A stretch of 64,000 nt of DNA from NCBI GenBank assembly GCA_003212175.1, contig QCQN01000003.1, forward strand, positions 38,474 to 102,473, read 5' to 3'. Numbering within the stretch: the first letter of the stretch is position 1; each line of letters begins with the position of its first letter. Below, in pieces: positions 1 through 10,935 of this stretch. The translations under genes were made by a program, and so were the position numbers. This DNA is from Prochlorococcus sp. AG-449-P16 (GTDB lineage Bacteria; Cyanobacteriota; Cyanobacteriia; PCC-6307; Cyanobiaceae). The notes under the pieces are model-generated. The model did not search any database and was not told where the DNA came from. It saw only the letters and a list, made by a program, of their open reading frames with translations.

Positions 1-2
1 AT

Positions 3-74
3 GATGGATTACTTAATAATGAGTTTAAACAGGGTTCAATCAAAGTTTTAATTAAATCAATAAGTGTTATTTGA
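3..74 (+). CDS. Possible C-terminal tail of an upstream gene running in from before the window (DGLLNNEFKQGSIKVLIKSISVI*)
   Basis: Open frame from position 3 to a TGA at 72-74, overlapping the next GTG start; too short to classify. Confidence 0.3.
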   Translation, partial: DGLLNNEFKQGSIKVLIKSISVI

Positions 75-450
75 AAATCCACCTAAAAATATAGAGAGCT
101 TAATCGCTAAGTCGGCAGATTTAACAAATAAACCTTTTGTTCATTCTGTCGTAAAAATAAATGGTGAATACGAATTCGAAGAAGAAGATATTGATTTAAC
201 AGTTAATATCTTATGTCGAGATAAAGAAGGTAAAAGAATAGAAATTTATGATCTTGAATTAGAACTTTTTAAATCAAATAAAGAATTGGTTTTAGTAATC
301 TCTAAGCTTAATTTTCCTGATGAACCAATATTATGGTGTGGAGTTAAAACATTATGGATGGATAGCAATAATGGGAAAAAATGTAACTCACCGAAATACA
401 GCGCTAGATTAGAAAATTTAGCAAATAGGATAAAAAGTTTTATTGATTAA
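64..450 (+). CDS. Conserved hypothetical protein, 128 aa, GTG start
   Basis: Long open frame outside the neighbouring gene, acidic soluble protein. Confidence 0.65.
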   Translation: MLFENPPKNIESLIAKSADLTNKPFVHSVVKINGEYEFEEEDIDLTVNILCRDKEGKRIEIYDLELELFKSNKELVLVISKLNFPDEPILWCGVKTLWMDSNNGKKCNSPKYSARLENLANRIKSFID

Positions 451-471
451 GAAAATAAACCTTGAGTTGAT

Positions 472-2145
472 TTATAAATCAGTAACAGCCCCTAAACTTG
501 ATGTGCTTACGATTCTGGAATATTTTGAAAGAATTCCTCTTTTGTATTTTTGTGTGGGTTTCACCCAATCTTTTTTTCTTTTTTCTAATTCTTCGTCAGA
601 TAAATCAACTTCAATTAGTTGTTTTACAGCATCTACTGTAATTAAATCACCTTGTTTTATTAGAGCAATATTACCACCAACAGCAGCCTCTGGAGCTATG
701 TGACCCACAACAAGACCATAGGTACCACCACTAAATCTGCCATCGGTAATTAAAGCTACCTTCTCTCCAAGGCCTTGACCAACAATCGCAGATGTTGGAG
801 CTAACATCTCTCTCATGCCAGGACCTCCTACAGGCCCTTCGTTTCTAATAACAACAACATCACCAGCTTTGATATCGTTATTTAATATCGATCTTAAACA
901 ATCCTCTTCACTTTCAAAAATCTTTGCTGGGCCTGTTAATACAGGATTTTTTACTCCGCTAATTTTGGCTACAGAACCTTCGCTCGCTAAGTTACCTTTT
1001 AATATCGCAAGATGTCCTTTTTTATATAGAGGGTCATCTATGTCTCTTATGACATTTTGATTTGTTGGAGGCTTATCCGGAATATTCTGTAAGTATTCTG
1101 AGATGGTTTTGCCTTCAATGTTTTTGCAATCGCCATGAATTAATCCTGCATTCAAAAGTATTTTCATTACTTGTGGAATACCACCTGCCTTATGAAGATC
1201 CACTGTCACATATTTACCACTCGGTTTAAGGTCACAAATAACGGGTACTTTTTGCCTGATTCTCTCAAAATCATTAATGTTGATATCTATTCCTGCAGTA
1301 TTTGCAATGGCTAAGATGTGCAATACCGCATTTGTTGATCCGCCGATTGCCATAATTACTGATATTGCATTTTCAAATGCTTTCTTAGTCATTAGGTCTA
1401 GAGGTCTTATGTCTTTTTCTATTGCAGAAACTAATATCTCAGCACTTTTATCTGCACTTAATTCTTTTTCAAGATCTTCAGCAGCCATAGTGGAACTGTG
1501 AGGAAGACTTAACCCTAATACTTCAATAACCGCAGACATTGTATTAGCTGTAAACATTCCTCCGCAGCTACCAGCACCAGGAATACAATTTTTCTCAACT
1601 TGGATTAGCCTTTCTTCATTAATTTTGCCTGATGTTAATTGCCCAACAGCTTCAAATGCACTAACAACAGTAAGATCTTCTCCATGCAATTTCCCAGGCT
1701 TTATTGTCCCTCCATAAATAAAAATTGAGGGAATATTCATTCTTGCAATAGCAATCATGGCACCGGGCATATTTTTATCACATCCACCTATGGCAAGTAC
1801 TCCATCCATACTTTGAGCATTGCATGCTGTTTCAATTGAATCAGCAATAACTTCTCTTGAAACTAGGGAATATTTCATGCCCTCTGTTCCCATAGAAATA
1901 CCATCACTCACTGTGATCGTTCCGAACATCTGAGGCATACCACCGGATCTTTTTATTGATTCTTCAGCTTTTAGAGCTAACTTATTTAAACCCATATTGC
2001 ATGGTGTTATGGTGCTGTATCCATTTGCAACTCCAATAATAGGTTTATTAAAATCTTCATCATTAAATCCAACAGCTCTTAACATCGATCTGTTAGGGGA
2101 TCTTTGCACACCTTGGGTTATTGCAGATGATCTGAGTTTATTCAT
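472..2145 (-). CDS. ilvD: Dihydroxy-acid dehydratase
   Basis: Full-length 557 aa; motifs [39 protein letters not shown]. Confidence 0.97.
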   Translation of the reverse strand: MNKLRSSAITQGVQRSPNRSMLRAVGFNDEDFNKPIIGVANGYSTITPCNMGLNKLALKAEESIKRSGGMPQMFGTITVSDGISMGTEGMKYSLVSREVIADSIETACNAQSMDGVLAIGGCDKNMPGAMIAIARMNIPSIFIYGGTIKPGKLHGEDLTVVSAFEAVGQLTSGKINEERLIQVEKNCIPGAGSCGGMFTANTMSAVIEVLGLSLPHSSTMAAEDLEKELSADKSAEILVSAIEKDIRPLDLMTKKAFENAISVIMAIGGSTNAVLHILAIANTAGIDININDFERIRQKVPVICDLKPSGKYVTVDLHKAGGIPQVMKILLNAGLIHGDCKNIEGKTISEYLQNIPDKPPTNQNVIRDIDDPLYKKGHLAILKGNLASEGSVAKISGVKNPVLTGPAKIFESEEDCLRSILNNDIKAGDVVVIRNEGPVGGPGMREMLAPTSAIVGQGLGEKVALITDGRFSGGTYGLVVGHIAPEAAVGGNIALIKQGDLITVDAVKQLIEVDLSDEELEKRKKDWVKPTQKYKRGILSKYSRIVSTSSLGAVTDL

Positions 2146-2168
2146 ATTATTTGAGAACCTTTTTTATT

Positions 2169-2459
2169 TTATTGCCCCAACTCTTCAAGTTGCTTCCTTA
2201 CATCAGCAATTGCAGAATTAAGTTGCTCAACTTTTTTCTCCAGATTCTCTCCTTCAACTTCATTTATATTTCCATTTGAATCAATCGCTTCAGAGCCGTC
2301 TTGTATTCTGGAGGAATACATCATTGCTTTTTGTTTTTTTTCCTCCTTTCTTTTGTCTGCTTCTGATATTAACCACCAGGCTAGACCTGCTGCTCCAATA
2401 AAAGCACCGCTTATTAATGATAAAAGATTATTTGAAGACGAATCTCTGTATTCAGACAT
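2169..2459 (-). CDS. Hypothetical protein with one TM segment and a C-terminal coiled coil
   Basis: Glycine/alanine-rich hydrophobic segment then a charged helix; same strand as ilvD. Confidence 0.7.
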   Translation of the reverse strand: MSEYRDSSSNNLLSLISGAFIGAAGLAWWLISEADKRKEEKKQKAMMYSSRIQDGSEAIDSNGNINEVEGENLEKKVEQLNSAIADVRKQLEELGQ

Positions 2460-2488
2460 TGGTAAAATATTTACTCCTATATTATATA

Positions 2489-3106
2489 TTAGTTCTTATC
2501 TTGAAATATAGTACTTAAACGCAATAATGGATTCCCAATACCGGGTACTAATAATGGTGTTTTTTCGTCTTCCTCATCTATGCAAGAGGTGTAAATTACC
2601 TGATTAGGGAATAATTTTGCAATTTCATTTAACCCTTTATTTGAGCAAATTGCAGTTATTAAAAGAATCCTATTTGAATCAACACCTAATTCCTTTAATT
2701 TAATTAAAGTTTCTAATGTTGCTGATTTTGTTGTTATTTGTTCTGAATAAAATATAACTCCTTCATTTGATTCAATAGTTTTAGGAAGTTGTCCCAATGA
2801 AAGGGTTGAATTAGGAATTACTTCTTTAGATCCAAACCAAAGAGATAACCCTTCGGGCAACATTGCGAGAACTTTTATAGGATAATCATTATTAATAAAG
2901 AATCCATCTGCGTCCCCATTATCAGTATTTACTATTTCTTTTTTATATGGAAGCCAATTACGTAATGCTTCATATGTAAGCCATTTCCCTAATTGCTCAT
3001 ATCCTGTTGAGTACAAAATATTTGGAGTATTTTTTTCTCGCAATATTGAAAGCCAATGTTTTATTAATGGATGAGGAGGAACAATAACCTTTAGTGACAT
3101 TGCCAT
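2489..3106 (-). CDS. upp: Uracil phosphoribosyltransferase-like protein
   Basis: MSLKVIVPPHPLIKHWLSILR N-terminus and the overall UPRT-like fold pattern seen in cyanobacterial proteins. Confidence 0.75.
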   Translation of the reverse strand: MAMSLKVIVPPHPLIKHWLSILREKNTPNILYSTGYEQLGKWLTYEALRNWLPYKKEIVNTDNGDADGFFINNDYPIKVLAMLPEGLSLWFGSKEVIPNSTLSLGQLPKTIESNEGVIFYSEQITTKSATLETLIKLKELGVDSNRILLITAICSNKGLNEIAKLFPNQVIYTSCIDEEDEKTPLLVPGIGNPLLRLSTIFQDKN

Positions 3107-3169
3107 ATATTTTCCTTTAAGATACTCTTAGATATTTTAAATACTTAAGTTCTAAAATACAGTCTTATT

Positions 3170-3682
3170 ATGATTAAATCAATTGTTCCCCCCTCGCTAA
3201 TGAATGCATTAATTACTTTGTTGTTCGTTGGGATTTTATTTTTTAATTCTGTAAATTCTGCATGGGCTAAAAGACCTCCTGAGATTAGAAACCAGCAAGA
3301 CCTTAATTTAGAGCCAGATATGCATGGTCAAGATTTAAGCGGTAACGAATATGTTAAGTTTGATTTGAATGGGTTTAATTTCAGTGAAAGTAATTTAGAA
3401 GGCGCGGTGTTCAATAATAGTAAATTGCAAAATTCAAAGTTTAATGGAGCCAATTTAAGAGATGCACTAGCTTATGCAACAGATTTTACAGATGCAGATC
3501 TTTCGGATGTTAATTTTACAAATGCTTTATTAATGGAGAGTAATTTTGAAGGAGCAAAAATAGATGGTGCAGATTTTACTGATGCTGTTCTTAGTCGCAC
3601 ACAACAAAAACAATTATGTGCGATTGCTAATGGCACAAATAGTTCTACAGGAGAGAGTACTGAATATAGCTTAGGTTGTTAA
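3170..3682 (+). CDS. Secreted/lumenal pentapeptide-repeat protein
   Basis: Signal peptide followed by A(N/D)Lxx/F-type pentapeptide repeats (NLEGAVFNNSKLQNSKFNGANLRDA...). Confidence 0.88.
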   Translation: MIKSIVPPSLMNALITLLFVGILFFNSVNSAWAKRPPEIRNQQDLNLEPDMHGQDLSGNEYVKFDLNGFNFSESNLEGAVFNNSKLQNSKFNGANLRDALAYATDFTDADLSDVNFTNALLMESNFEGAKIDGADFTDAVLSRTQQKQLCAIANGTNSSTGESTEYSLGC

Positions 3683-3691
3683 TTATCAAAG

Positions 3692-4756
3692 ATGAAAAAA
3701 AAAATACCAGTCATAGTTGTTTCGGGATTTCTTGGTTCAGGTAAAACAACTTTTATAAGATATCTATTAAAAGAGAGTAATAAAAAATTTGGTTTAATAA
3801 TTAATGAATTTGGTGATGTTGGAATTGACGGTGATTTGATTAAAAGTTGCGATAAATGCGATGAATCTGAAGACGACTGCGTAATCGAATTAAACAATGG
3901 ATGTTTATGTTGTACTGTTCAAGATGATTTTGTTCCATCAATAAAAGCTCTTCTAGAATTTAATCCTCCTTTAGAATCAATAATTATCGAAACGAGTGGC
4001 TTGGCACTACCAATTCCCTTAATTCAGGCACTTAACTGGCCTGAGATTAGATCTTCCATTTACCTTGATGTTGTTGTTGGTATTGTTAATGGAGAATCAA
4101 TGCTTAATGGTTCACCAATTAATGATTTAAATAAAATAACAAAACAATATAATGAAACAGATAAAATTGATCACAACGCTACTATAGATGAACTTTTTGA
4201 GGAGCAACTAGAAGTTTCTGATATCGTTTTAGTCTCTAGGTCGGATATCTTAAATGATGATCAGTTTGACGTTGTAAAAAATAATATTCAAGGAAGTTTA
4301 AACTCATCTGTGCCAGTCCTCAAATCCAAGAATGGCAAAATTGATTTGAAATATCTATTTGATTTTAATTTTAAAAAAGAGACTTATAAAGAATTTTTAA
4401 CTGAAAAACATGACCATAATCATGTTGAACTTGTATCAGATTCAATTAAATTAAATTATTTCCTTGAAAAAAATGACTTTGAAAAGGAGATGTCAAAAAT
4501 CTTGGATGAATTAAACATTCTTCGAATAAAAGGACGTATTTGGATACCAAACAAATCATTGCCTTTACAAATACAAATTGTTGGAAAGAAAATTAATACT
4601 TGGTTTGAAGAAGCTCCAGACAATTGTTGGCGACCAAATGATAATGCTGGGCTTGAATTAGTTATAATTTCCTTTGATGAAAAAACTATAAAAACTTTCA
4701 ATAGAAAAATTAAAGAGAAATTTAAGATTTTAAGTGAACCAAAAATAGCAATTTGA
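3692..4756 (+). CDS. CobW/COG0523-family GTPase (metal chaperone type)
   Basis: P-loop GFLGSGKTTFIRYLL, GCLCC metal motif, ETSGLALP. Confidence 0.93.
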   Translation: MKKKIPVIVVSGFLGSGKTTFIRYLLKESNKKFGLIINEFGDVGIDGDLIKSCDKCDESEDDCVIELNNGCLCCTVQDDFVPSIKALLEFNPPLESIIIETSGLALPIPLIQALNWPEIRSSIYLDVVVGIVNGESMLNGSPINDLNKITKQYNETDKIDHNATIDELFEEQLEVSDIVLVSRSDILNDDQFDVVKNNIQGSLNSSVPVLKSKNGKIDLKYLFDFNFKKETYKEFLTEKHDHNHVELVSDSIKLNYFLEKNDFEKEMSKILDELNILRIKGRIWIPNKSLPLQIQIVGKKINTWFEEAPDNCWRPNDNAGLELVIISFDEKTIKTFNRKIKEKFKILSEPKIAI

Positions 4757-4803
4757 CATTATAGTTATCTGTCTGGATACTTATTAGTAGTAGAGAGCAC
4801 TAA

Positions 4804-4968
4804 ATGGAAAATCCAAAAATTGCTTTAAAACAAATAATCTCTGACGAAGTTACATCAATTGATAAAATAAAATGTTCAAAATGTGGAGGGGCAGGAAATT
4901 TTAAAACACATGAAAATTCAAGAAGAACTTGCTTAGTATGTTTTGGTAGAGGCTACATAAACATCTAG
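4804..4968 (+). CDS. 54-aa CxxCxG zinc-binding microprotein
   Basis: Manual translation MENPKIALKQIISDEVTSIDKIKCSKCGGAGNFKTHENSRRTCLVCFGRGYINI*; two DnaJ-type CxxC(x)G knuckles; not in the ORF track. Confidence 0.75.
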   Translation: MENPKIALKQIISDEVTSIDKIKCSKCGGAGNFKTHENSRRTCLVCFGRGYINI

Positions 4969-5065
4969 CAACTCAGAAAGCCTTAAGGTAAAAATATTTG
5001 TTTATTAATCAATAGTACTTTTTATTGAAATTTAAACTAATCTTCTAGTAGAAATTAATATTTAA

Positions 5066-5320
5066 TTGGACCAATTTGCTGTAAAAGTTTTTGTAAGACT
5101 AAGACCCTCAGTTTTAGATCCGGCAGGGGAAGCTACCAAATCTGCCTCTATAAAACTTGGAGCCGAGGGAATAAAATCATTACGTATAGGAAAAATGATT
5201 GAGGTAAAAATAGAAGGTAATGGTGAAAACGAAGTAAGAGAAAAAATTGATTTATTGTGTGATAGGTTATTCGCAAATACTGTTATTGAAGATTATGAGT
5301 ATTCACTAGAAAAATTATAA
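5066..5320 (+). CDS. purS: Phosphoribosylformylglycinamidine synthase subunit PurS (TTG start)
   Basis: [18 protein letters not shown], small subunit directly before purQ. Confidence 0.95.
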   Translation: MDQFAVKVFVRLRPSVLDPAGEATKSASIKLGAEGIKSLRIGKMIEVKIEGNGENEVREKIDLLCDRLFANTVIEDYEYSLEKL

Positions 5321-5321
5321 G

Positions 5322-5987
5322 ATGGATAATTTTACTGTAGGAGTTGTTGTCTTCCCTGGTTCTAATTGTGATCGTGATGTTTCATGGGCATTGGAAGGTT
5401 GTTTAGATATAAGAACAAAATACTTGTGGCATGAGTCTTCAGATTTAAGTGATGTAGATGCAATAGTTTTACCTGGAGGATTTAGCTATGGTGATTATTT
5501 AAGATGCGGAGCAATTGCGAGATTCTCTCCATTAATAAATGCCTTGGATGAGTTTGTTAAAAGCGGGAAAAGAGTTTTAGGAATTTGTAATGGGTTTCAA
5601 ATTTTGACAGAATCAGGATTTTTGCCTGGTGCTCTTGTTGCAAATAAAAATCTTAATTTTATCTGTGATGACGTTGAACTTGATATCGTTTCTTCAAAAG
5701 GAGGTTGGTTTAATAATGCAGATGAAAAACAAACTATTAAGTTGCCAATAGCGCATGGGGAAGGAAGATATCATTGTGATTCTGATACTTTAAAAAAACT
5801 TGTAGATAATGAATTGATCGCTTTAAGATATAAAAATAATCCCAATGGATCCTCATTCGATATCGCAGGTATAACTAATGAAAAGGGAAATGTTCTAGGT
5901 TTAATGCCTCATCCAGAGCGAGCATGTGACAAGATAATTGGTGGGACTGATGGTCTCTTTACATTGAAATCATTAATATTGAAATAA
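5322..5987 (+). CDS. purQ: Phosphoribosylformylglycinamidine synthase subunit PurQ
   Basis: Glutaminase signature [28 protein letters not shown]. Confidence 0.97.
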   Translation: MDNFTVGVVVFPGSNCDRDVSWALEGCLDIRTKYLWHESSDLSDVDAIVLPGGFSYGDYLRCGAIARFSPLINALDEFVKSGKRVLGICNGFQILTESGFLPGALVANKNLNFICDDVELDIVSSKGGWFNNADEKQTIKLPIAHGEGRYHCDSDTLKKLVDNELIALRYKNNPNGSSFDIAGITNEKGNVLGLMPHPERACDKIIGGTDGLFTLKSLILK

Positions 5988-6020
5988 AAAAAGACCCCCA
6001 ATTGTGGAGGTCGTTTTTTT
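5987..6020 (+). terminator. Rho-independent terminator, possibly bidirectional
   Basis: GACCcccaattgtggaGGTC hairpin flanked by an A-run and a T7 run, between purQ and convergent fbaA. Confidence 0.85.
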
Positions 6021-6034
6021 AATTAAGAAAGAAA

Positions 6035-7108
6035 TTAAATAGTAGCTTTTACTTTTGGATCTAAATTGCCTTTTGCGTAAAGATCAGCAAAATAATTAGT
6101 GCTATTTTGTTTGATCTTACTTGCTTGACCTTCGCACCAGAACTGCTTGTATCTATCAAGACAAACTTGCTTCATATATTTTCTAGCAGGCTTATTGAAA
6201 TGTCTTGGGTCAAAGTTTGCTTTATCAGCAAATGCTGCCTCTCTAACCGCGGCAGTGAAAGCAAGTCTGTTATCGGTATCGATGTTGACTTTCCTAACTC
6301 CATTTCTTATTCCCTCTTGAATCTCTTCAACAGGAACGCCATATGTTTGAGGAATTTCACCACCATATTTATTAATGATATCCAACCATTCTTGAGGAAC
6401 TGAACTAGATCCATGCATTACAAGATGGGTATTTGGAAGCGCTTTATGAATTTCAGCAATTCTGCTTATTGCAAGAACTTCTCCTGTAGGTTTCCTTGTG
6501 AATTTATAAGCACCATGACTTGTACCTATAGCAATAGCTAATGCATCAACTTTTGTTTTAGCAACAAAATCTGCAGCTTCTTCTGGATCAGTCAAAAGCA
6601 TGTCAGTAGAAAGTTCACCTTCAAATCCATGACCATCTTCTGCTTCACCTTTTCCTGTTTCTAATGAACCTAAGCAACCTAATTCACCTTCAACACTAAC
6701 TCCAACTGAATGAGCAAAATCTACAACTTTTTTAGTAACTGCAACATTATATTCGTAACTAGCGGGTGTTTTTGCATCTGCCTCTAGAGAACCATCCATC
6801 ATTACTGATGTGAAACCATTTATTGCTGCTGAATAGCATGTTGATGGTTCATTACCATGGTCTTGGTGCATTACCACTGGAATATTAGGATATGTTTCTG
6901 TAGCGGCAAGGATTAGATGACGTAAGAAAATTTCTCCTGCATAATTTCTTGCCCCTCTTGAAGCTTGGAGGATAACTGGACTATCAGTTTCATATGCTGC
7001 TTCCATGATTGCTTGAACTTGCTCAAGATTATTAACATTGAAAGCTGGAATACCGTAACCATTCTCAGCAGCGTGATCTAAAAGTAGTCTTAGTGGAACG
7101 AGGGCCAT
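6035..7108 (-). CDS. fba: Class II fructose-bisphosphate aldolase
   Basis: [27 protein letters not shown]. Confidence 0.97.
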   Translation of the reverse strand: MALVPLRLLLDHAAENGYGIPAFNVNNLEQVQAIMEAAYETDSPVILQASRGARNYAGEIFLRHLILAATETYPNIPVVMHQDHGNEPSTCYSAAINGFTSVMMDGSLEADAKTPASYEYNVAVTKKVVDFAHSVGVSVEGELGCLGSLETGKGEAEDGHGFEGELSTDMLLTDPEEAADFVAKTKVDALAIAIGTSHGAYKFTRKPTGEVLAISRIAEIHKALPNTHLVMHGSSSVPQEWLDIINKYGGEIPQTYGVPVEEIQEGIRNGVRKVNIDTDNRLAFTAAVREAAFADKANFDPRHFNKPARKYMKQVCLDRYKQFWCEGQASKIKQNSTNYFADLYAKGNLDPKVKATI

Positions 7109-7256
7109 AATTAAAATAAGTTAGATGCTATACAAAGCACTTGTTTCCGCGAGTTTAGTACAAAGAGGTATCAAATGTCACGTCATTAGATATACAAAAT
7201 ACTAAATTTGAGAAACTAATTTTATGACCCAGAGTATATTTTTAAGGGTTTTTTAG

Positions 7257-8324
7257 TTAATAAGTGTAGCCTGCTACAAACAATTGCTCATCAGATGAAG
7301 GTTGAGATCCCGCTACATAGGAACCTTTTGAAGCTTCAGAGTTTGCTTGAGCTCGTGCTATTAATGCTTTTTGACCTCCTTCAACGTCACTTCCTTTCCA
7401 GGCCTTTAAGCATGAGTGCTGTAATGCTCTTCCATAGGAGAATGAGACATTCCATAAGGCTTTCCTGTAAAGAGTGTTCATATTATTTAAATAAACAGAA
7501 GCAGCTTCTTCGCTTAACCCTCCTGATAAGAAAACTATTCCAGGAACAGATGCAGGAACGCATCTTTCCATAGTTCTGATTGTCATTTCAGCAACTTTCA
7601 TAGGATCAGCTTTTGTTGGACAATCTGCTCCATTGACAGTCATAGAGGGTTTTAATAGGGTTCCTTCTAGAAAAACTCCATTTGCTTGACAGGCAATATA
7701 GACCTGTTTTATTACTTCTTCTTGGACTTCGGCAGTCTTTTCAATAGTATGATCGCCGTCCATTAAAATTTCAGGTTCAATAATTGGTACTAAACCAGAT
7801 TCTTGAACTGATCTTGCATACCTTGCTAATCCCCAAGCATTCTCTTGAATTGATAGTTTTGAAGGACAACCATCATTGGTAATTTGCAGAACTGCTCTCC
7901 ATTTTGCAAATCTTGCACCTTGTTCATAATATTTTGCTGCTCTTTCAACTAAACCATCTAGGCCAGTGCAAAAAGTTTCTACATCTCCTCCCCCAGGAAG
8001 TGGATTTAGACCTTTGTCGACCTTTATACCTGGAATAATACCTAGATCATTAAGTTTCTTAACCATTGACTCACCATCTTGGTGGTTCTGATAAAGAGTT
8101 TCTTCGAAGAGGATAGCGCCACTTATATATTTCCCAAGGCCTTCTGTAGTAAAAAGCATTCCTCTATATGCCTTCCTATTCTCTTCAGTATTTTCAACAC
8201 CAATTCCAGCGAGTCTTTTCCCCACTGTTTTAGTGGATTCATCTACCGCTAATATTCCTTTTCCTTTAGAAGCTAGTAATTGAGCATTTTCTTTAAGCTC
8301 ATTTTTGTAATAATTTAAAGCCAT
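7257..8324 (-). CDS. Class I fructose-bisphosphate aldolase
   Basis: GKGILAVDESTKTVGKRLAGIGVENTEENR, VLSGGLSEEAA-type signature. Confidence 0.96.
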   Translation of the reverse strand: MALNYYKNELKENAQLLASKGKGILAVDESTKTVGKRLAGIGVENTEENRKAYRGMLFTTEGLGKYISGAILFEETLYQNHQDGESMVKKLNDLGIIPGIKVDKGLNPLPGGGDVETFCTGLDGLVERAAKYYEQGARFAKWRAVLQITNDGCPSKLSIQENAWGLARYARSVQESGLVPIIEPEILMDGDHTIEKTAEVQEEVIKQVYIACQANGVFLEGTLLKPSMTVNGADCPTKADPMKVAEMTIRTMERCVPASVPGIVFLSGGLSEEAASVYLNNMNTLYRKALWNVSFSYGRALQHSCLKAWKGSDVEGGQKALIARAQANSEASKGSYVAGSQPSSDEQLFVAGYTY

Positions 8325-8427
8325 TCTTTAATAATTCAGTTCAATTGATTTTTCCAGAATATGAATAAAAAATAAAATCAATCTAATACTTTATCGGGTG
8401 ATAATTGCTACTTAAAAATGTACAGCT

Positions 8428-9522
8428 TTAAATTTTGATTCTTAATCCACTTTTCGATGATTCTCTTATTGCTTCGCAAACTTTATGACTAGCAAGTCCC
8501 TCGCATAAACCTGGAATGATTGGTGTTTTATTAAAAATACTCTCAGCCCATAAATTTTGAATTCTCAAAACTGGGGCTATCCTTCCATCAGTCCATGTTT
8601 TTTCAAAATTAAAACTCGAATCTGTAGTAATATTTTGTATCTTATTTTCTTTGTTTGAATATTTCAAATTAAAACCATGTACATAATCGTTTTGGTTCTC
8701 GCTTTTAAGAATAAGTGAACCTTCGCTTCCATATATTTCTAAACTAAATCCTCTACCGTTTTTGGAAATCGATGATAAAGATACCTGACATGGAATAAGA
8801 TTTGAGCTGTAGTTTGCTATTTCAATATTGGCTAAACAAACATCCTCGCTAGTAACATCATTTAAATGAGATGATTGTGGTAAAGGTCTTTTCTTTATTG
8901 ATGTCGCTAACTTGCCAGATACATTTATTGATTCTCCAAAAAACCAATTCAACATATCGAATGCGTGGGTACCTAAGGCGCCAATAACTCCTCCACCTTT
9001 TTCTTCCAAAGAATACCAATTCCAAGTTCTTTTAGGGTCGGATCTGCTTCCCATTAACCAATCTAATTTAACTAGATATATATCTCCTAAGATATTTTCA
9101 TCTATAAGTTTTTTTGTCTGAAGAAAAAAGGGAACTGCTCTGTATTCGAAATCAACACATACACTTAAGTTATTAATCAAAGATATTCTCTGGAGCTCTT
9201 CAATTTCAGAGGAAGATATTGCAACGGGTTTTTCTAATAGTAAATTTTTATTATTCTCGAGAGCTTGTTTTGCTAATTTAAATCTCGATTCGGGAGGGGT
9301 AGCAATAATAATTCCATCAATTTCTTGAGATTTAACTAAGTCTTCCCAATTATGAAAAAACTCTAATCCAGTTTCTTTTTCTAGAATCGATTTCTGTTTT
9401 TTCTCATAATGATAAATAGCTGTAGGTGTTAAATAATTCGACTCTTTTAATGCTTCTAAATGAACTTTTTTCCCAAACCCTAGTCCAGCAATGGCTATTT
9501 TTAATTTATTTTTGGTATTCAT
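8428..9522 (-). CDS. Gfo/Idh/MocA-family oxidoreductase
   Basis: N-terminal IAGLGFGKKVH Rossmann motif, EKPVAIS. Confidence 0.9.
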   Translation of the reverse strand: MNTKNKLKIAIAGLGFGKKVHLEALKESNYLTPTAIYHYEKKQKSILEKETGLEFFHNWEDLVKSQEIDGIIIATPPESRFKLAKQALENNKNLLLEKPVAISSSEIEELQRISLINNLSVCVDFEYRAVPFFLQTKKLIDENILGDIYLVKLDWLMGSRSDPKRTWNWYSLEEKGGGVIGALGTHAFDMLNWFFGESINVSGKLATSIKKRPLPQSSHLNDVTSEDVCLANIEIANYSSNLIPCQVSLSSISKNGRGFSLEIYGSEGSLILKSENQNDYVHGFNLKYSNKENKIQNITTDSSFNFEKTWTDGRIAPVLRIQNLWAESIFNKTPIIPGLCEGLASHKVCEAIRESSKSGLRIKI

Positions 9523-9525
9523 TCT

Positions 9526-9918
9526 TTATCCATTTTTAAACTCTGAACAACTATTTTCAATAACTACATCTATTAGTTCATCATTATTAGAAGTTTGCCA
9601 TTTTGAATTAAATTGAGGAATTCCATTTATGGAAGTATCTTTAAACTTTTTTTCATCGCAATTAATTCTCATTACATAAAGTGATAACTCTCCATCATCA
9701 TCAGAATTAGTTGGATTTTTAAAGAACTTTGTTAGGATACTTATTTCACCATTTGGAAGCGACTTAATACTCCCTTTATCAAGCCATTCTTTCCCGTAAT
9801 CATTTTCTTTAAGGAGAACCCAATCAACATTTCCTATTGCATATGAATAGGAAGCAAAATTTAAAATAAAAAATAAAAGGCTTAAAGAAAAATAAAAGAA
9901 ATTGGTAATAATTCTCAT
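9526..9918 (-). CDS. Secreted hypothetical protein (start trimmed to MRIITNFFYF to avoid overlap with accD)
   Basis: Signal peptide, short exported domain. Confidence 0.7.
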   Translation of the reverse strand: MRIITNFFYFSLSLLFFILNFASYSYAIGNVDWVLLKENDYGKEWLDKGSIKSLPNGEISILTKFFKNPTNSDDDGELSLYVMRINCDEKKFKDTSINGIPQFNSKWQTSNNDELIDVVIENSCSEFKNG

Positions 9919-9919
9919 T

Positions 9920-10801
9920 TTATATATTTGTTTGTGCAAGTTCTTTTACACCATGAATTTTTAAAATTTTAGTCAGAGTATCCTTGAGATCATTTCTTTT
10001 TACGATTACATCGACAAAACCATGTTCTAATAGATATTCAGCAGTTTGAAAATTTTCCGGCAATTTTTCTCTTAATGTTTGCTCAATTACTCTTCTCCCC
10101 GCAAATCCAATGAGAGCTTTTGGCTCTGCCAAAATTAAATCGCCTAACATAGCAAAGCTTGCTGTTACACCTCCAGTCGTGGGATGAGTCAATAGGGGCA
10201 TATAAAGAAGATCATTTTCTTTATGTTTTTTAAGCGCACCTGATATTTTTGCCATCTGCATGAGACTCAACATGCCTTCTTGCATTCTTGCTCCTCCTGA
10301 TGCACAAACAATAAGTAATGGATATTTTTCAACAGTTGCTTTCTCAATTATCCGAGTAATTTTTTCACCAACTACTGAACCCATAGATCCACCCATAAAT
10401 CTAAAATCCATTACGGCTAAAGCCAGTGGCATTGAATTTATAGAACAAAAACCTGTTATGACTCCATCTCTTAAACCTGTGCCTGATTGACTCTCTTTAA
10501 TTCGGTCGGCATAAGATCTTCTATCTTTGAACCCTAAAGGATCTGTAGGACTTAATAAATTATCAAATTCTTTAAATGAATTTTTATCCGCAATAATGTT
10601 TATCCTTTCATCACTGTTAACTCTATTGTGGTGTCCGCAGTTACTACATACATTAAAATTTGAAATTAGGTCTTTTCTATAAGCTACTTGCGAACATTCT
10701 GAACATTTAACCCACAAGCCATCACCTTCATCATTGTCTTGAGAGATCTTCCCAACAAATTGATCTTTACGCCTCGCGGCAAACCAGTCGATTAATGACA
10801 T
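9920..10801 (-). CDS. accD: Acetyl-CoA carboxylase carboxyltransferase subunit beta
   Basis: Zinc ribbon CSECSQVAY...[26 protein letters not shown]. Confidence 0.97.
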   Translation of the reverse strand: MSLIDWFAARRKDQFVGKISQDNDEGDGLWVKCSECSQVAYRKDLISNFNVCSNCGHHNRVNSDERINIIADKNSFKEFDNLLSPTDPLGFKDRRSYADRIKESQSGTGLRDGVITGFCSINSMPLALAVMDFRFMGGSMGSVVGEKITRIIEKATVEKYPLLIVCASGGARMQEGMLSLMQMAKISGALKKHKENDLLYMPLLTHPTTGGVTASFAMLGDLILAEPKALIGFAGRRVIEQTLREKLPENFQTAEYLLEHGFVDVIVKRNDLKDTLTKILKIHGVKELAQTNI

Positions 10802-10935
10802 ATTATTATTTATATTTTTCTATTTAAATCCAAGTATGGTACTTTAATCAAGAAAGATGTATAAAAATTTTTAAAAATAAGCGTATTTTTCGAATAAAAA
10901 TATTTTTTCAAAAAGATATTTATTAAATATATAAA

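Noticed and set aside
443-1501. Plus-strand ORFs opposite ilvD (443-703, 815-1060, 1277-1501)
   Set aside because: Shadow frames antisense to a full-length conserved enzyme, no domain signals
4981-4988. CCTTAAGG palindrome upstream of purS
   Set aside because: Single short palindrome, expected by chance; no riboswitch-like fold (purine or otherwise) identified
7295-7573. 92-aa plus ORF inside the class I aldolase gene
   Set aside because: Antisense shadow of a well-supported CDS
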